NCBI GenBank assembly: GCA_945875975.1 | Contig: CAMCMD010000011.1 | Location: 1-53,528, forward strand | Source: Rickettsia typhi | GTDB taxonomy: Bacteria; Pseudomonadota; Alphaproteobacteria; Rickettsiales; Rickettsiaceae | Direction: 5' to 3' | Length of the DNA stretch: 53,528 bases | In this document: positions 1 through 10,082 of the stretch, piece by piece | Position numbering within the stretch: position 1 is the first letter of the stretch | Layout: every line of letters begins with the position of its first letter | Program-made: the position numbers and the translations under genes | Notes under the pieces: generated by a model | The model's input: the letters and a program-made list of their open reading frames with translations, nothing else | What the model was told of the DNA's origin: nothing | Database searches by the model: none

Positions 1-43
1 TAGCTGGTAGAGCGACCAGTCACCTGCAATCGCCCCCCATTTA

Positions 44-77
44 GAACCACATCGTGCCCTATTAAGGCAATGGGCTC
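44..77 (-). ncRNA. Group II intron domain V
   Basis: Read on the minus strand, this 34-nt segment starts GAGCCC and ends GTGGTTC. It has the canonical length and the conserved catalytic GAGC start. The outer stem is GAGCC with GGTTC (one G-U pair), and the GCACG stretch around the two-base bulge sits where it does in textbook IIB domain V. It is followed by a domain VI-like hairpin (GGCGA with TCGCT). This is the catalytic heart of the ribozyme, and it appears intact although the intron ORF is broken. Confidence 0.85.
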
Positions 78-100
78 AAGATAAAATCTTCACATAGCCT

Positions 101-1445
101 CTAATTGATTAGAGAGTGCCATATTTTAACTTTAGGTAATGGATTCTTATCCATAAATAGCTGGAATTTATCCCAAGTAAAAGATTTCCTCTGACTACGC
201 CTGTTAAGCCACTTGAACATTATTGCCTCTGCTCTATGTAAGAAGTTTGCTATTGCATAACTGTTAAATGACACCCCGTAATAACGAATATGCCCTTCTA
301 GTTTTATGCAAAATTTCTGCCATATTACTGGCAATTTATGCTTATTTCTTATAGCTTTGCACCAGTCATTTACTTTCTTTAGTTTAGAACTCATCCGCTT
401 AGCACTAGTCTTTACTTTGGATATAATATATCCTCTGCGAGACTTACCTAAATAAAAGGTAAAGCCTAGGAAATCAAAACCTCCTTGTTTAATCTTGCTT
501 TTGTAACTTGCCTTGGAAAAATTAACAATTTTTGTCTTTTCTTCGTTTAAGCTTAAGTTATATTTAGCAAGACGCCCTACAAGAGCGGTCTTAATTCTTG
601 TGGCATCCTCTTTATATTGGCAACATATCACTCCATCGTCACAGTACCTAAATAACTCTACTGTTCCCTTGCAGTGATTCTTGACTATATCTTTAAACCA
701 TTTATCGATAACATAATGCGCAAATATATTAGCAAGGATAGGACTGCATACTGAACCCATGACAATCCCTTCTTCACCCATAATAAGCTCTCCTTTAGAT
801 AATATGCCAGCTTTAAACATTCGCTGTATATATCTTAGTAACTTCTTATCCTGGATTCTCTCTTGTAATATCTCGAGCAATAATTTCCGATCAATCGTAC
901 CAAAGAAATTAGCCAGATCTATGTCTATCACGCACTCAACCACATTCGAATTTAGATGCCTTATCTAATGCTCTAATAGCATCATGCGCTCCTATTCCTG
1001 ATCTAAAGCCAAATGAGCTTGTCAAGAATATTGGTTCATATATACTCTCTAGCACCTTTTGCATCATTTTCTGAACGATCTTATCCTCAAAATTACTGAT
1101 ACCAAGATTCCTAATCTTATTCCCGCTTCCTTCCTTCCGTATTTCTACAGATCGAATATCCCCAGGAATGTAAGACATGGCTTTTAACCTAGATACCAAG
1201 CTTTTAAGGTTTTGTTGTAGATTCGTGCCATAGCTCTCTTTGCTAACCCCGTCTATGCCAATAGCTTTCTTAGCGTCTAGCTCTTGGTAACAGACAAGAA
1301 AAGCATCTTCGTTAAAATGATGTATTAGCTGACTAAATTGCTTCTGCTCATCTTGTGAAGATAACCATGCTATCCTCTTTAGTTTCGTTGCCGTTGTAAT
1401 TTGATTCTCTGTTGTAATCATAAACGTTTCCTTAAATAAGGTCAA
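101..1445 (-). pseudogene. ltrA: Group II intron reverse transcriptase/maturase, frameshifted
   Basis: Two minus-strand reading frames together make one LtrA-like protein of about 445 residues. The N-terminal part (1445-936) carries the RT-0/1/2 region, including GIDGVSKESY and the LGISNFEDKIVQ motif. The C-terminal part (943-101) begins VIDIDLANFFGTID (RT-3), has the catalytic motif FRYCDDGVI (YCDD in place of the commoner YADD), and ends with a group II maturase X domain. No HNH endonuclease follows. The frames meet at about 940-965, where a single-base indel stops the first with TGA while the second continues in phase. The AFFG-type continuity on both sides argues for one recent lesion rather than two genes. 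A sequencing indel is the alternative. Confidence 0.85.
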
Positions 1446-2035
1446 TTTTACCCACAGGCCTTCCCTCCTCCGACATTACTCGGCATCACAGGTACTATGC
1501 CTGATCTGACTTCCTACCTCCCATTGTTATCTTCCTCGCTTTTACACTTGTAGGATAATACTTAAGCATCAAATCCAAAATTTATATGGACCAAATGTTA
1601 AGAGAAGGTAGGATCTCCCACGTTCATAAATAGACTTTTATTACATGCCATGTTCTCAGACCCCGAAGATCCCACATTCACCTGCCTATAATTTGGTATT
1701 TGTGGTATTGCATTCCTGTTGGAAGATACAGTCTGCGATCTTAAAGCGTCTTTTACGGGGCTCAATCACTTCAACCTTGCGGTTTACGGCCTATAATATC
1801 CCTGTCTACGCTTAACTAATAATATTACTACGATTAGCTCAAGACTCGGTACTTAGTGTGTTAGGTCATCACTTCTAAGGTTGTTCTTTCAACAACTAGT
1901 TTATTTACGCTTCGTGGCGCACCTTCCATTAGCCCCCTATTATAGTTAAACCCAACAATATTACTGCCTAGGCATTGATATTTAAGTATAGCTTTACTTT
2001 TACTAGTAAAACAACGTAATAATGGATTGTTTAGT

Positions 2036-2260
2036 ATGAGAATATCTACAAAAGGACAAATTACTATTCCCCTTGAAATAAGAAATAGCCTAGGCTTATT
2101 ACCGCATACAGAAGTATTTATGAGAGCTAGAGGTAATCAAGTTATTTTAGAAAAAAAGACTAGTACTTCAGCGAGGGGAAAATATGTTATTGATCGTATA
2201 AGAGGTAAAGCGAGTGTAAAAATGTCTACCGAAGAAATCATGAAAATTACTAGGTCATGA
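2036..2260 (+). CDS. AbrB/SpoVT-type antitoxin (VapB-like), module 1
   Basis: A 74-residue protein with an N-terminal swapped-hairpin AbrB domain: ISTKGQITIP, then IRNSLGL and an acidic/basic strand pair ending VILEKK. The C-terminal half (RGKASVKMSTEEIMKITRS) is the usual toxin-wrapping tail. I start it at the ATG at 2036 rather than the in-frame TTG at 2027, because AbrB domains begin directly with the strand MRIS. It overlaps the downstream PIN toxin by ATGA, typical of translationally coupled antitoxin-toxin pairs. It should bind its own promoter and neutralise the toxin. It is intact although its toxin is frameshifted. Confidence 0.85.
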   Translation: MRISTKGQITIPLEIRNSLGLLPHTEVFMRARGNQVILEKKTSTSARGKYVIDRIRGKASVKMSTEEIMKITRS

Positions 2261-2653
2261 TATTAGTTGATAGTAATATCATCTTAGATATTCTTACCGA
2301 AGACCCGAATTGGTATGACTGGTCTGCTTCAACGCTTGAAACTCTTGCTGAAGATAATAAATTAATTATCAATGACGTTATTTATTCAGAAATTTCAATT
2401 AGCTTTCATTATATTGAAGAGCTAGAAGAGGTTTTAACTAATAGTTTTATTATTCAGCCTATTCCTAAAGAAGCTTTGTTTTTAGCAGGAAAGGTTTTCA
2501 TTAAATATAAAAATGCTGGAGAGGTGAAACAATCAACATTACCTGATTTTTTTTATCGGAGCTCATGCTTCAATATTAGACATACCCTTATTAACTAGAG
2601 ATAAAAAAGTATATAAGAATAATTTTCCAAATCTGAAAATTATTTGTCCCTAA
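2257..2653 (+). pseudogene. PIN-domain ribonuclease toxin (VapC-like), frameshifted
   Basis: The frame starts MILVDSNIILDILTED, with the first PIN-domain aspartate at residue 5. It runs normally to TLPDFF, which contains the late conserved acidic residue. There a run of eight T (2547-2554) throws the frame off and the protein ends after 113 residues in unrelated sequence. Removing one T restores a canonical PIN C-terminus (IGAHASILDIPLLTRD, then a short strand) ending with TAA at 2651-2653, for 131 residues. It is therefore either a recent slippage pseudogene, a sequencing homopolymer error, or a gene rescued by polymerase slippage on the T run. The intact product would be an RNase acting on tRNA or rRNA. 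Confidence 0.8.
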
Positions 2654-3224
2654 ACTTTATATTATTTAGCTTAATATTATGACAGTAACCCCAAATTTAT
2701 TTTCCCATTTAGGCCTTAGGTTAAAGAACTTGCGCTATGACGCAAAATGATTTTTTAAATAGGAAAATCATCAATAACGTCATTATATTTTTTTGAGCAT
2801 TAGATAAGCTTAACCTTGAATATATGGCGCCATGTTGCAAATACAGAGTCACCTCTTTCTGCTTTCAGAAGTAAGCTAACTCCTCTGAAGGTATTTTTGC
2901 AAGCTCTAACTTCGCTTACAATTTTAAGATACATGTTGCATCTGTTTGAAAATGGCAAAAATCTTTTGTTAGATCTACTAGGTATAGTAGAAATTTACTA
3001 AAAAATTTTTAAAAAACCATACTAGACAATTCACAGATGCGACAGAACTCAGTAAAGCGCCTGGTTACAAATTTTGCTATAAGCAGTTGTTGTATTATAG
3101 ATGCAAACACTCTTGATTATTTATTGCCTCATTAAACTTTAATTCATACCTAAGCCCTTTTTTCTCATATATTTACTGTGAAAGGTTTTTTAAATTCCTA
3201 GGTACTCTCGAAGTTAGAAATACC
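2654..3224 (+). other. Gene-poor intergenic stretch
   Basis: No supportable gene lies in these 570 bases. A 61-codon open frame at 2816-3001 has no ribosome binding site and no recognisable family, and I treat it as chance or as debris of an older gene. A 12-base string, acagatgcgaca (3034-3045), recurs at 10130-10141 near another toxin-antitoxin module, which may mark the end of a decayed mobile element. The stretch should also hold the promoter of the efflux operon, but I cannot point to convincing -35/-10 boxes. Confidence 0.5.
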
Positions 3225-4610
3225 ATGAACAAATTTTTGTTTTTATTAGCTACAATAACATTATGTGGCTGTCATTTGAGGACAAGTTATCAAGCGCCAT
3301 TAGTAGAATTGCCAACCGACTGGAATAAATATTCTGTTAATAATAAAAATGAAAAAGAAGATGGTAGACAATGGTGGTCTAAGTTTAATGATGAAATTCT
3401 TGATAATTTAATTAAAGAATCACAAGAAGCTAATGCTGATATACTTATTGCCATGGTTAATGTTTCTAGAGCACAAAAGCCCAGCTAACCATAAATAAAG
3501 CCCATAAATTACCTCAAATCGAATTACAAGGGACTGCAAAACAATCAAGAATTAATGAAACTCACAAGACTACTAATAACTTTAGTATAGCTGCTATATT
3601 AAATTATGAGCTTGATTTGTGGGGAGCTGTAGCTAGTGCTAATGAAGCTGCTCGTGCATCGTTTATTAGCGGCTAATTATAATAAGGATGCTATAAAGCT
3701 AACCATAGCTAGTAATACAACAATAGCTTATTTCAACATCCTTGCTTTAGATGAAAAATTATCTATTACTAAAGAATTAGTGGCCTTACAAGAGGAAATA
3801 TATGAATTTAATAAAAAGCTCTTTCATTCGGGGGTAGGTGATTTAATAACTTTAAATAAAGCTAAATTAGAACTTTCTACGATGCAGTCCGAATTGCCGC
3901 CTATAGAACAGTCATTGATAGAACAGGAAAAAGCTCTAGAAATTCTTTTAGGCAGAACTGCTCAAGAGATAGTTAATGGAAAATTACAGCGAGCTAAATT
4001 AACAAATGGCTTACCCTTAGTTATTACAGTTCCTAAAATACTACCGTCTAAACTTTTAGAACGACGCCCTGATATAAGAGCGGCTGAACAAAATTTGATT
4101 GCTGGTAATGCCGAGTTGGAAGTTGTAAGAGCCGCATATTTTCCTGTGATATCATTGACCGGATTATTCGGAGTAAATAGCACTAAACTAAACAAATTAT
4201 TTAACAACTCGTCTGTTAATTCAAGTTTTGGCGCTAATGCGACAGGGTCTATTATTGATTTTGGGCAAGCGAAGGCCAATGTCAAAATTGCAGAAGCAAC
4301 TAAAAAGCAATTATTAATCCAATATCAACAAACTCTGCGAGTTGCTTTTCAGGAAGTTGTGAATTATCTGTCCGCTGAACAGAATTCAGCAGATAATTTC
4401 AAATTTTTCCAAAAAAATGAACAAGCTTTAGAAGAGGTAATGAATAGCACTTTGCATCGTTATAATCACGGTATGGGAACATATCTTGACGTATTAAATG
4501 CTAAACAACTTTTGCTTCGGACTAAAATTAATAAAACAAAGGCTAAGCTTCAACAATTAACTGCCTCTGTAAATCTTTTTCATGCACTAGGCGGTGATTG
4601 GCAGAATTAA
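3225..4610 (+). pseudogene. RND efflux outer membrane factor (NodT/OprM type), two frameshifts
   Basis: The protein begins with a lipoprotein signal peptide (MNKFLFLLATITLCGC, lipobox LCGC) and the OMF opening PTDWNKY...QWWSKFNDEILDNLI. Frame 1 stops at 3486-3488. From about 3477 the homology continues in another frame (AQLTINKAHKLPQIELQGTA ... NYELDLWGAVASANEAARAS), and then, after a second shift near 3650, in a third segment from LLAANYNKDAI to the end. That last segment includes the family motif LLERRPDIRAAEQNLIAGNAE. Joined, it is about 460 residues, the usual OMF length. It is the first gene of a three-gene efflux operon, and its two partners are also broken, so the whole system appears dead. 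Confidence 0.88.
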
Positions 4611-4627
4611 TTTAAATATGAAAAAAT

Positions 4628-5743
4628 ATGAAAATAGGAAAATTACTTATAATTATTTTAATTTTGGCTGGCATACTATTAGTAATTTGGTCAATGAATT
4701 ATAGTAAAGTTGCCAAAACACCTGAACCCCTAGCAGCTGTAGATGTTGTACAGGTAATTCAAAAGGACACTCCCTATATAATAGCATTAGCTGGCACTAC
4801 AGAAGTATATAAGACGGTAGAAGTTAAATCTTTGGTAAATGGTCATATAGTTAAGGTACATTTCTAAGAAGGAGAAAATGTAAAGGAAGGCGACCTTTTA
4901 TTTGAAATTGACTCTCATAATTTTGAATACCAACTACGTCAAGCAGAGGCAAATTTATCCCGTGATCAAGTTCAACTAGAAAACGCTGAAAAAGAAGAGC
5001 AACGTTACCATGATCTCTTTGCACAAAATGCTGTGTCAGAAGAACAGTATTTGCAGGTACTGACTAATATGAAAGTTTTAAAAGCCGCTATTGAATCTGA
5101 TGAGGCTATGATTGCGAATGCTAAATTGCAAATTGAATACTCTAAAATTTCAGCTCCTATAGATGGCAGGGCTGGAGAAATTTTACTCCATGAGGGGAAC
5201 TTAGTAGATGTTAATTCAATTCGACCATTGGTAATAATTAACAAAATCTCTCCGATTTACGTGAGTTTTTCAGTACCGGAGCAACATTTAAATTCTTTAC
5301 TTCGATCTAAAGAGTCAGATGATTTAATAGTTAGCATAGAGACCTCATCAGGGCAAAAAATCAAAGATGGGAAAATTGTATTTATCGATAACAATATTGA
5401 TATTGCCAGTGGTACTATCAAACTTAAAGCGTTAATGCCTAATGAAAATGAAATATTATGGCCGGGACAATTCGTTAAAGTCTTCTTAAATGTCTATAAT
5501 AAGAAAAATGCTCTAGTAATACCAACTAAAGCTATACAAATTAATCAAAACGGTTCTTTTGTGTTCGTAATTAATCAGAATAATAAAGTTAGTATAAGGA
5601 ATATAAAAATAGAATTTTCTGATGATAACTATGCAGTTGTTACAAAAGGATTATCAATAGGTGAGACCATAGTTATAAATGGTCAATTACGTTTGTCGCA
5701 AGATAAATTAGTAATTCCTACACTTATAGAGGGTAAACTTTAA
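4628..5743 (+). pseudogene. RND efflux periplasmic adaptor (membrane fusion protein), in-frame stop
   Basis: Seventeen bases after the outer membrane factor. It has an N-terminal membrane anchor (residues about 5-25), then the lipoyl half-motif GTTEVYKTVEVKSLVNGHIV. An in-frame TAA at 4865-4867 interrupts the gene within VKVHF-stop-EGENVKEGDLLFEID. The rest is intact in the same frame: alpha-hairpin (LRQAEANLSRDQVQLENAEK), second lipoyl half (YSKISAPIDGRAG), beta-barrel and membrane-proximal domain to residue 371. The stop sits where a Gln or similar residue is expected (CAA to TAA). An internal restart at 5033 could only give a protein lacking the hairpin's first half. Confidence 0.9.
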
Positions 5744-5745
5744 GT

Positions 5746-8700
5746 ATGTTAGAATTATTTATCAAGCGTTCGGTACTTACCACTCTATTAATGATTACAA
5801 TATTGCTGTTTGGTCTGTTTAGTTATAGATTATTACCAGTTAGCGTCCTACCAACAATCGATTTTCCAACTATTCAGGTTTCTGTGAGTTTGCCAGGAGC
5901 AGACCCAGATACAATGGCTTCTTCAGTTGCATTACCACTAGAAAAGCAATTTTCGACTATTGCAGATATCGACTCGATGAACTCAATTAATACCACCGGT
6001 AGCACTAAAATTACTTTGCAATTCTCTTTAAATCGCGACATAGATGCTGCTGCTCAAGATGTTCAAGCGGCTATTTCTTCTGCAGTGAAGCAACTACCTG
6101 CTGAGTTACCTAACCCTCCATCTTACCGTAAGGTAAACCCAGCAGATGCTCCAATTTTTTATATAGCTTTAACATCTGAAACTATGGCTTTGTCTAAAGT
6201 TGATGACTATGCAGAAACAATTATAGCTCAGCGTCTTTCTATGCTTCCTGGTGTTGCACAAGTTTTAGTATATGGAGCGCAAAACTATGCTTTGCGAATA
6301 CAAATAGATCTAAGTAGCATGGCAGCCAACATGATAAGTTTAGATGAAGTAGCAGCTGCCATTGGTGCAAGCAATGTTAATTTACCAGCTGGCGCTTTGT
6401 ATGGACAAGATCTTTATTCAACAATTGTAGTACCTGGACAACTTAGAAACGCAGAAGAATATAATAATCTAGTATTGATGTACCGTGATGGCTCTCCTGT
6501 TTTTCTAAAAAATATAGGTAGAGCAATTGATAGTGTAGCCAATGATAAAGTAGCTGCTTGGTATAATGATAAACGTGGCATAATTTTAGCAATTCAAAAA
6601 TAACCAAATACTAATACCCTTGAGGTAGCAAGTTCTATAAAGAAAATATTACCATTATTACGTAATCAGATTCCTAATGGGATTGATGTAAATATTCTTT
6701 TTGATCGCTCTGGATCAATAAAGGAATCAGTTCATGATGTACAGTTTACTTTAGTTCTTGCCCTTGTCTCGGTCGTCTTAGTTATATTCATTTTCTTACA
6801 TAATTTTTCTTCTACTGCTATACCAACACTAGCACTTCCTTTATCAATAATCGGTACTTTTCCTATTATGTATATTCTGGGGTATAGTATAGATAATTTA
6901 TCCCTTATGGCTTTTACCCTTGGAGTAGGTTTCGTAGTTGATGATGCAATTGTGGTGCTTGAAAATATTACTCGTCATTTAGAACAGGGCAAAAATAAAT
7001 TACAAGCTACTATAGAAGGAACAAAAGAAATAGCATTTACGGTAATGTCTATGACATTATCTCTGATAGCAGTCTTTATACCACTATTGTTTATGGGAGG
7101 CATTTTGGGAAGATTACTACATGAATTTGCAGTAGTCATTACTGTTTCCATAATGCTTTCTGGTATTATATCACTCACTATTACTCCAATGTTATGTAAT
7201 TTATTTTTGAGAACTGAATCAATTAGTAAAGGTCATTCGGAGTATAGAAGCGAAAAAGCTTTTGAATACATAAAGGAAAAATACCAGAAAAGTCTTGTTT
7301 TAGTGATTGCTCATATGAGAGTAATCATGATTATTTTTACTTTAATGATTCTAGCTACTATATATCTTTTTATTTTGGTCCCTAAAGATTTTATCCCTGA
7401 TGAAGATAGTGGCCAGTTATCAGCTTATACAGAAGCTGCCCAAAATATTTCTTTGAGTGCTATGGTCAAACAGCAGCAACAAGTAATGGATATATTACTT
7501 AAATACCCTTACATAGAAGGATTTGCTTCTGCTGTGGGCGCATCAGGAAGAAATTCCTCTTTAAATCAAGGATCGGTTTTTATAACTTTAAAGCCACGTG
7601 ATCAAAGGCCAAGTGCTAATGAAATAATTAAGGAACTTAGGCTTAAACTAAATAACCTACCAGGTATAAAAGTTTATATCCAAAATGTCTCTACTATAAG
7701 TATTGGTGGCCAATCCACTAAAAGCCAATATCAATATACACTACAAGGAGTTAATCAAGATGAACTATTTAACTTTGCATCTAAGCTTGAATCAAAATTA
7801 AAAACCCTACCTAGCTTTATTGATGTTACATCAGATTTACAAATCTCAAAACCACAAACTTTAGTAGAAATTGATAGAGATAAAGCTATAAAACTCGGTA
7901 TATCACTTGAGCAAATACAAAAAACTTTATACAGCGCTTATGGGGGGCAGCAAATCTCAACCCTCTATACTTCTACAGCTCAGTATTCGGTAATTATGGA
8001 GCTAGATCCTAAATATCAAACAGATGCATCAATGTTATCGTTGCTTCATATTAGGTCCTCTAAAGGCACTTTGGTGCCTTTATCGTCTATATCAAAAATA
8101 ATTAATACGGTAGGTCCACTTAGTATCTCTCATCTTGGCCAACTACCATCTGTAACTGTTTCTTTTAACCTAAAAGCGGGGTTTTCATTAAGCCAAGCTA
8201 TCAAGGAAGTTAATACTGCTACAGACGAATTACAATTCCCAACTACTATAACAGGTAGTTTTCAGGGCGCAGCTTAGGCTTTTCAATCATCCCTTGCAGA
8301 TATAGGGCTACTTGTGGGGCTTGCTATTATAGTAATTTATATAGTACTTGGAATGTTGTACGAGAGTTTCCTCCACCCGATAACAATACTTTCTGGCTTA
8401 CCAACAGCGGCTTTTGGTGCTCTTATAACATTACTATTGTTTAATTCAAAACTAGATATTTATGGTTTTGTAGGGTTAATTATGTTAATTGGGATAGTAA
8501 AGAAAAATGCTATTATTATCATTGATTTTGCTTTAGAAATACAAAGACAACAAGGGAAAGGCTCTAAAGAGGCTGTGATTGAAGCTTGTTTGGTAAGGTT
8601 TAGGCCAATTATGATGACCACATGCGCAGCACTAGTGGGAGCTCTTCCACTAGCTTTAGCCATTGGTGCTACTGGAGAAACAAGAAGGTCTCTAGGTTTA

Positions 8701-8814
8701 GCGGTAGTTGGCGGTCTTTTTACGTCCCAATTACTTACCTTATATATAACACCGGTAATTTTCCTATATCTGGAACGCAGCAAAACCTTCTTAAAATCAA
8801 CTATAGCTAATTAG
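5746..8814 (+). pseudogene. RND multidrug efflux permease (AcrB/MdtB superfamily), two in-frame stops
   Basis: A single 1,023-codon frame, full length for a hydrophobe/amphiphile efflux permease, begins 2 nt after the adaptor. It opens FIKRSVLTTLLMITILLFG and carries the porter-domain segment SLPGADPDTMASSVALPLEKQF. TM4 has GVGFVVDDAIVVLENI, with the paired aspartates of the proton relay. The C-terminal domain has VGLIMLIGIVKKNAIIIIDFA. Two in-frame stops break it: TAA at 6601-6603 (AIQK-stop-PNTNTLEV) and TAG at 8275-8277 (FQGAA-stop-AFQSS). Both positions fit ancestral Gln codons changed by C-to-T. Reading frame and motifs are otherwise preserved, so inactivation looks recent. Confidence 0.92.
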
Positions 8815-8885
8815 GGCTTTAGTTAAGAGGGTTTTTACATGAACTAGTCATTTGAGAGCATTCTTGGATGGCTAATTTAAAATAG

Positions 8886-8914
8886 TTGCTTAGTAACTTA
8901 ATATATTTTACACT
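8886..8914 (+). promoter_or_regulatory. Possible sigma-70 promoter for the glycine-zipper gene
   Basis: TTGCTT (8886-8891), a 17-nt spacer and TACACT (8909-8914) precede the gene at 8947 by a normal distance. A good Shine-Dalgarno GGAG stands 8 nt before its ATG. An alternative -10, TATAAT at 8915-8920, lacks a well-placed -35. Confidence 0.3.
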
Positions 8915-8946
8915 TATAATGACAAATATACCATGGAGATATAATA

Positions 8947-9486
8947 ATGAACGAGGAAAAAGAAACTACTCAAAAATTAATGACCTGTTTATTTAAAGAC
9001 TCTCTTAGTGCTGGTAAAGCTTATAATGCTGCATTAAAATTTGGTTATACAAATGACGAGATAAATGTATTAATGTCTGAAGAAACTAAAAAAATCCATA
9101 GTAATAAAAGTATAAGTACCGCACCAGATCCCACCGACGAAGCTATAAAGGGTGCTGGAGTAGGAGGTTCATTGGGCGTTACTACTGGAGCCATTACCGG
9201 AGCCATAATGGCTATTGGAACTTTGCTGGCGATTTCAGGGTTTGGGTTAGTAATAGCTGGCCCTCTTGCTATAGGATTGGCTGGTGCAAGCGCTGGAGGA
9301 ATTGCAGGAGGTTTGGTAGGAGCATTAATTAATGCTGGAGTCCCTGAAAGCCATGCAAAAATCTGTGAAGATGAAATTAAAAATGGAAGTATATTAATAG
9401 GAGTAATTCCTCATTCAGAAGCTGATAGAAAGCTTTTGGAAACAGACTGGAGGAATTATGATGGTATATTACTTACTTCTAAATAG
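8947..9486 (+). CDS. Stress protein with YflT-like N-terminus and glycine-zipper membrane segment
   Basis: 179 residues. Residues 10-50 (LMTCLFKDSLSAGKAYNAALKF...INVLMSEET) resemble the heat-stress YflT/GsiB-associated fold, in which the protein scans a partner gene product. Residues about 67-135 are a long Gly/Ala-rich hydrophobic stretch of small-residue repeats (GAGVGGSLGV, GAITGAIMAIG, GASAGGIAGGLVGALI), a glycine-zipper hairpin that probably inserts in a membrane. The C-terminus (HAKICEDEIKNGSILIGV) returns to a soluble fold of the same family. The gene stands alone between the dead efflux operon and yefM-yoeB, with its own promoter and a good Shine-Dalgarno. Exact function is not known; a role in envelope or oxidative stress is inference from the family. 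Confidence 0.6.
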   Translation: MNEEKETTQKLMTCLFKDSLSAGKAYNAALKFGYTNDEINVLMSEETKKIHSNKSISTAPDPTDEAIKGAGVGGSLGVTTGAITGAIMAIGTLLAISGFGLVIAGPLAIGLAGASAGGIAGGLVGALINAGVPESHAKICEDEIKNGSILIGVIPHSEADRKLLETDWRNYDGILLTSK

Positions 9487-9523
9487 GGAATTAGCTCATT
9501 CTCAATACTTACTGGCTATACAA

Positions 9524-9778
9524 CTAATAATGATAACGACACTGTAATACATATATGCTACCGTCTCTAATAATGTATATTAAGCGATGCTCGTTTGATA
9601 TCCTTCGAGACCAAAATCCTGATAAATGGTGTTTCAATGGCTCGGGTTTGCCAATACCTGCAAAAGGATTTTGTATTATACTCCTTAATAAACTATCAAT
9701 TTTGTCTGTTGTCTTTTTATCATTCTTTTTAAAGAACTCATAATCTTCTAAAGCATTTTTATGGAAACGAATATCCAT
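9524..9778 (-). CDS. yoeB: YoeB/Txe family ribosome-dependent mRNA interferase toxin
   Basis: 84 residues, the same length as E. coli YoeB. It opens with the family signature FHKNALEDYEFFKKND. The catalytic residues fall at the same numbers as in the E. coli enzyme: Glu46 (KPEPLKH), Arg65 (NEHRLIY), His83 and C-terminal Tyr84 (RYHY). The toxin cleaves mRNA at the ribosomal A site. Its start codon overlaps the stop of yefM by one base (TAATG), so the toxin is made only after the antitoxin is translated. All catalytic residues are present, so the toxin looks active. Confidence 0.93.
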   Translation of the reverse strand: MDIRFHKNALEDYEFFKKNDKKTTDKIDSLLRSIIQNPFAGIGKPEPLKHHLSGFWSRRISNEHRLIYIIRDGSIYVLQCRYHY

Positions 9779-10026
9779 TAAATTTTTACTTTTTTATAAT
9801 TTTGACCATTTGTAAAATCTGCTACTGCTTCATTAAGCCTTATTGCATTTTTTGGGCTTTGTAGTAAATACGCTGTTTCGGTTAAAGCATTATAATCTTC
9901 AAGAGACATAACTACCACTGAAGGTTGCTTTTGTCTTGTAATAATAACCGGGTCATGATCTTGGCAAACATGTTCCATTAATCCAGATAATTGATTTCGT
10001 GCTTTTGTATAAGATATTGCTTCCAT
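9778..10026 (-). CDS. yefM: YefM/Phd-type antitoxin
   Basis: 82 residues. The N-terminal Phd/YefM fold is MEAISYTKARNQLSGLMEHV, with the strand DPVIITRQKQPSVVVMSLEDYNAL. The C-terminal part (LLQSPKNAIRLNEAV) is the flexible arm that covers the YoeB active site. It is the first gene of the operon and binds the operator in its own promoter, where a TGTACA core is visible at 10065-10070. The start is the ATG at 10026, although the Shine-Dalgarno is weak. Intact. Confidence 0.93.
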   Translation of the reverse strand: MEAISYTKARNQLSGLMEHVCQDHDPVIITRQKQPSVVVMSLEDYNALTETAYLLQSPKNAIRLNEAVADFTNGQNYKKVKI

Positions 10027-10043
10027 GGTGTTACTTTTTTTTA

Positions 10044-10082
10044 ATATGTACGTATACTAGCACATGTACATATAGACGTCAA
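10044..10082 (-). promoter_or_regulatory. yefM-yoeB promoter with TGTACA operator
   Basis: On the minus strand, TTGACG (10082-10077), a 17-nt spacer and TAGTAT (10059-10054) form a good sigma-70 promoter about 30 nt before yefM. Between the boxes lies TGTACA (10070-10065). A second, imperfect half (TGTACG read on the plus strand, 10047-10052) lies just past the -10 box. TGTACA is the known core of E. coli YefM-YoeB operators, so autorepression is likely. The match to the E. coli site is my inference. Confidence 0.6.

Larger units (their letters stand above)
1..1922 (-). mobile_element. Group II intron, nearly full length, with broken ORF
   Basis: On the minus strand the element begins with GTGCGCC at 1922-1916, the usual kind of group II intron 5' end. 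It continues through about 480 nt of structured non-coding sequence (domain I region, 1450-1922), then a reverse-transcriptase ORF, and ends with a clear domain V and a domain VI-like stem at the window edge. The 3' splice site falls somewhere in about 1-20 and cannot be fixed. The candidate exon-binding site CTTCTC near 1603-1608 could pair with the last exon bases TGGAAG (four Watson-Crick pairs and one wobble); I regard this as tentative. The RT ORF is frameshifted, so the copy would need a maturase in trans to splice. The size, about 1.9 kb, is normal for an endonuclease-less bacterial group II intron. Confidence 0.85.

Noticed and set aside
759..968. Plus-strand 69-codon frame inside the intron
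   Set aside because: Antisense shadow of the reverse transcriptase.
2816..3001. 61-codon open frame between the VapC relic and the efflux operon
   Set aside because: No Shine-Dalgarno, no recognisable family and atypical composition; more likely chance or gene debris.
4865..8277. Reassigned TAA/TAG as glutamine codons
   Set aside because: Nearby intact genes end normally at TAA and TAG, and the other lesions of the operon are frameshifts, so ordinary decay explains the stops.
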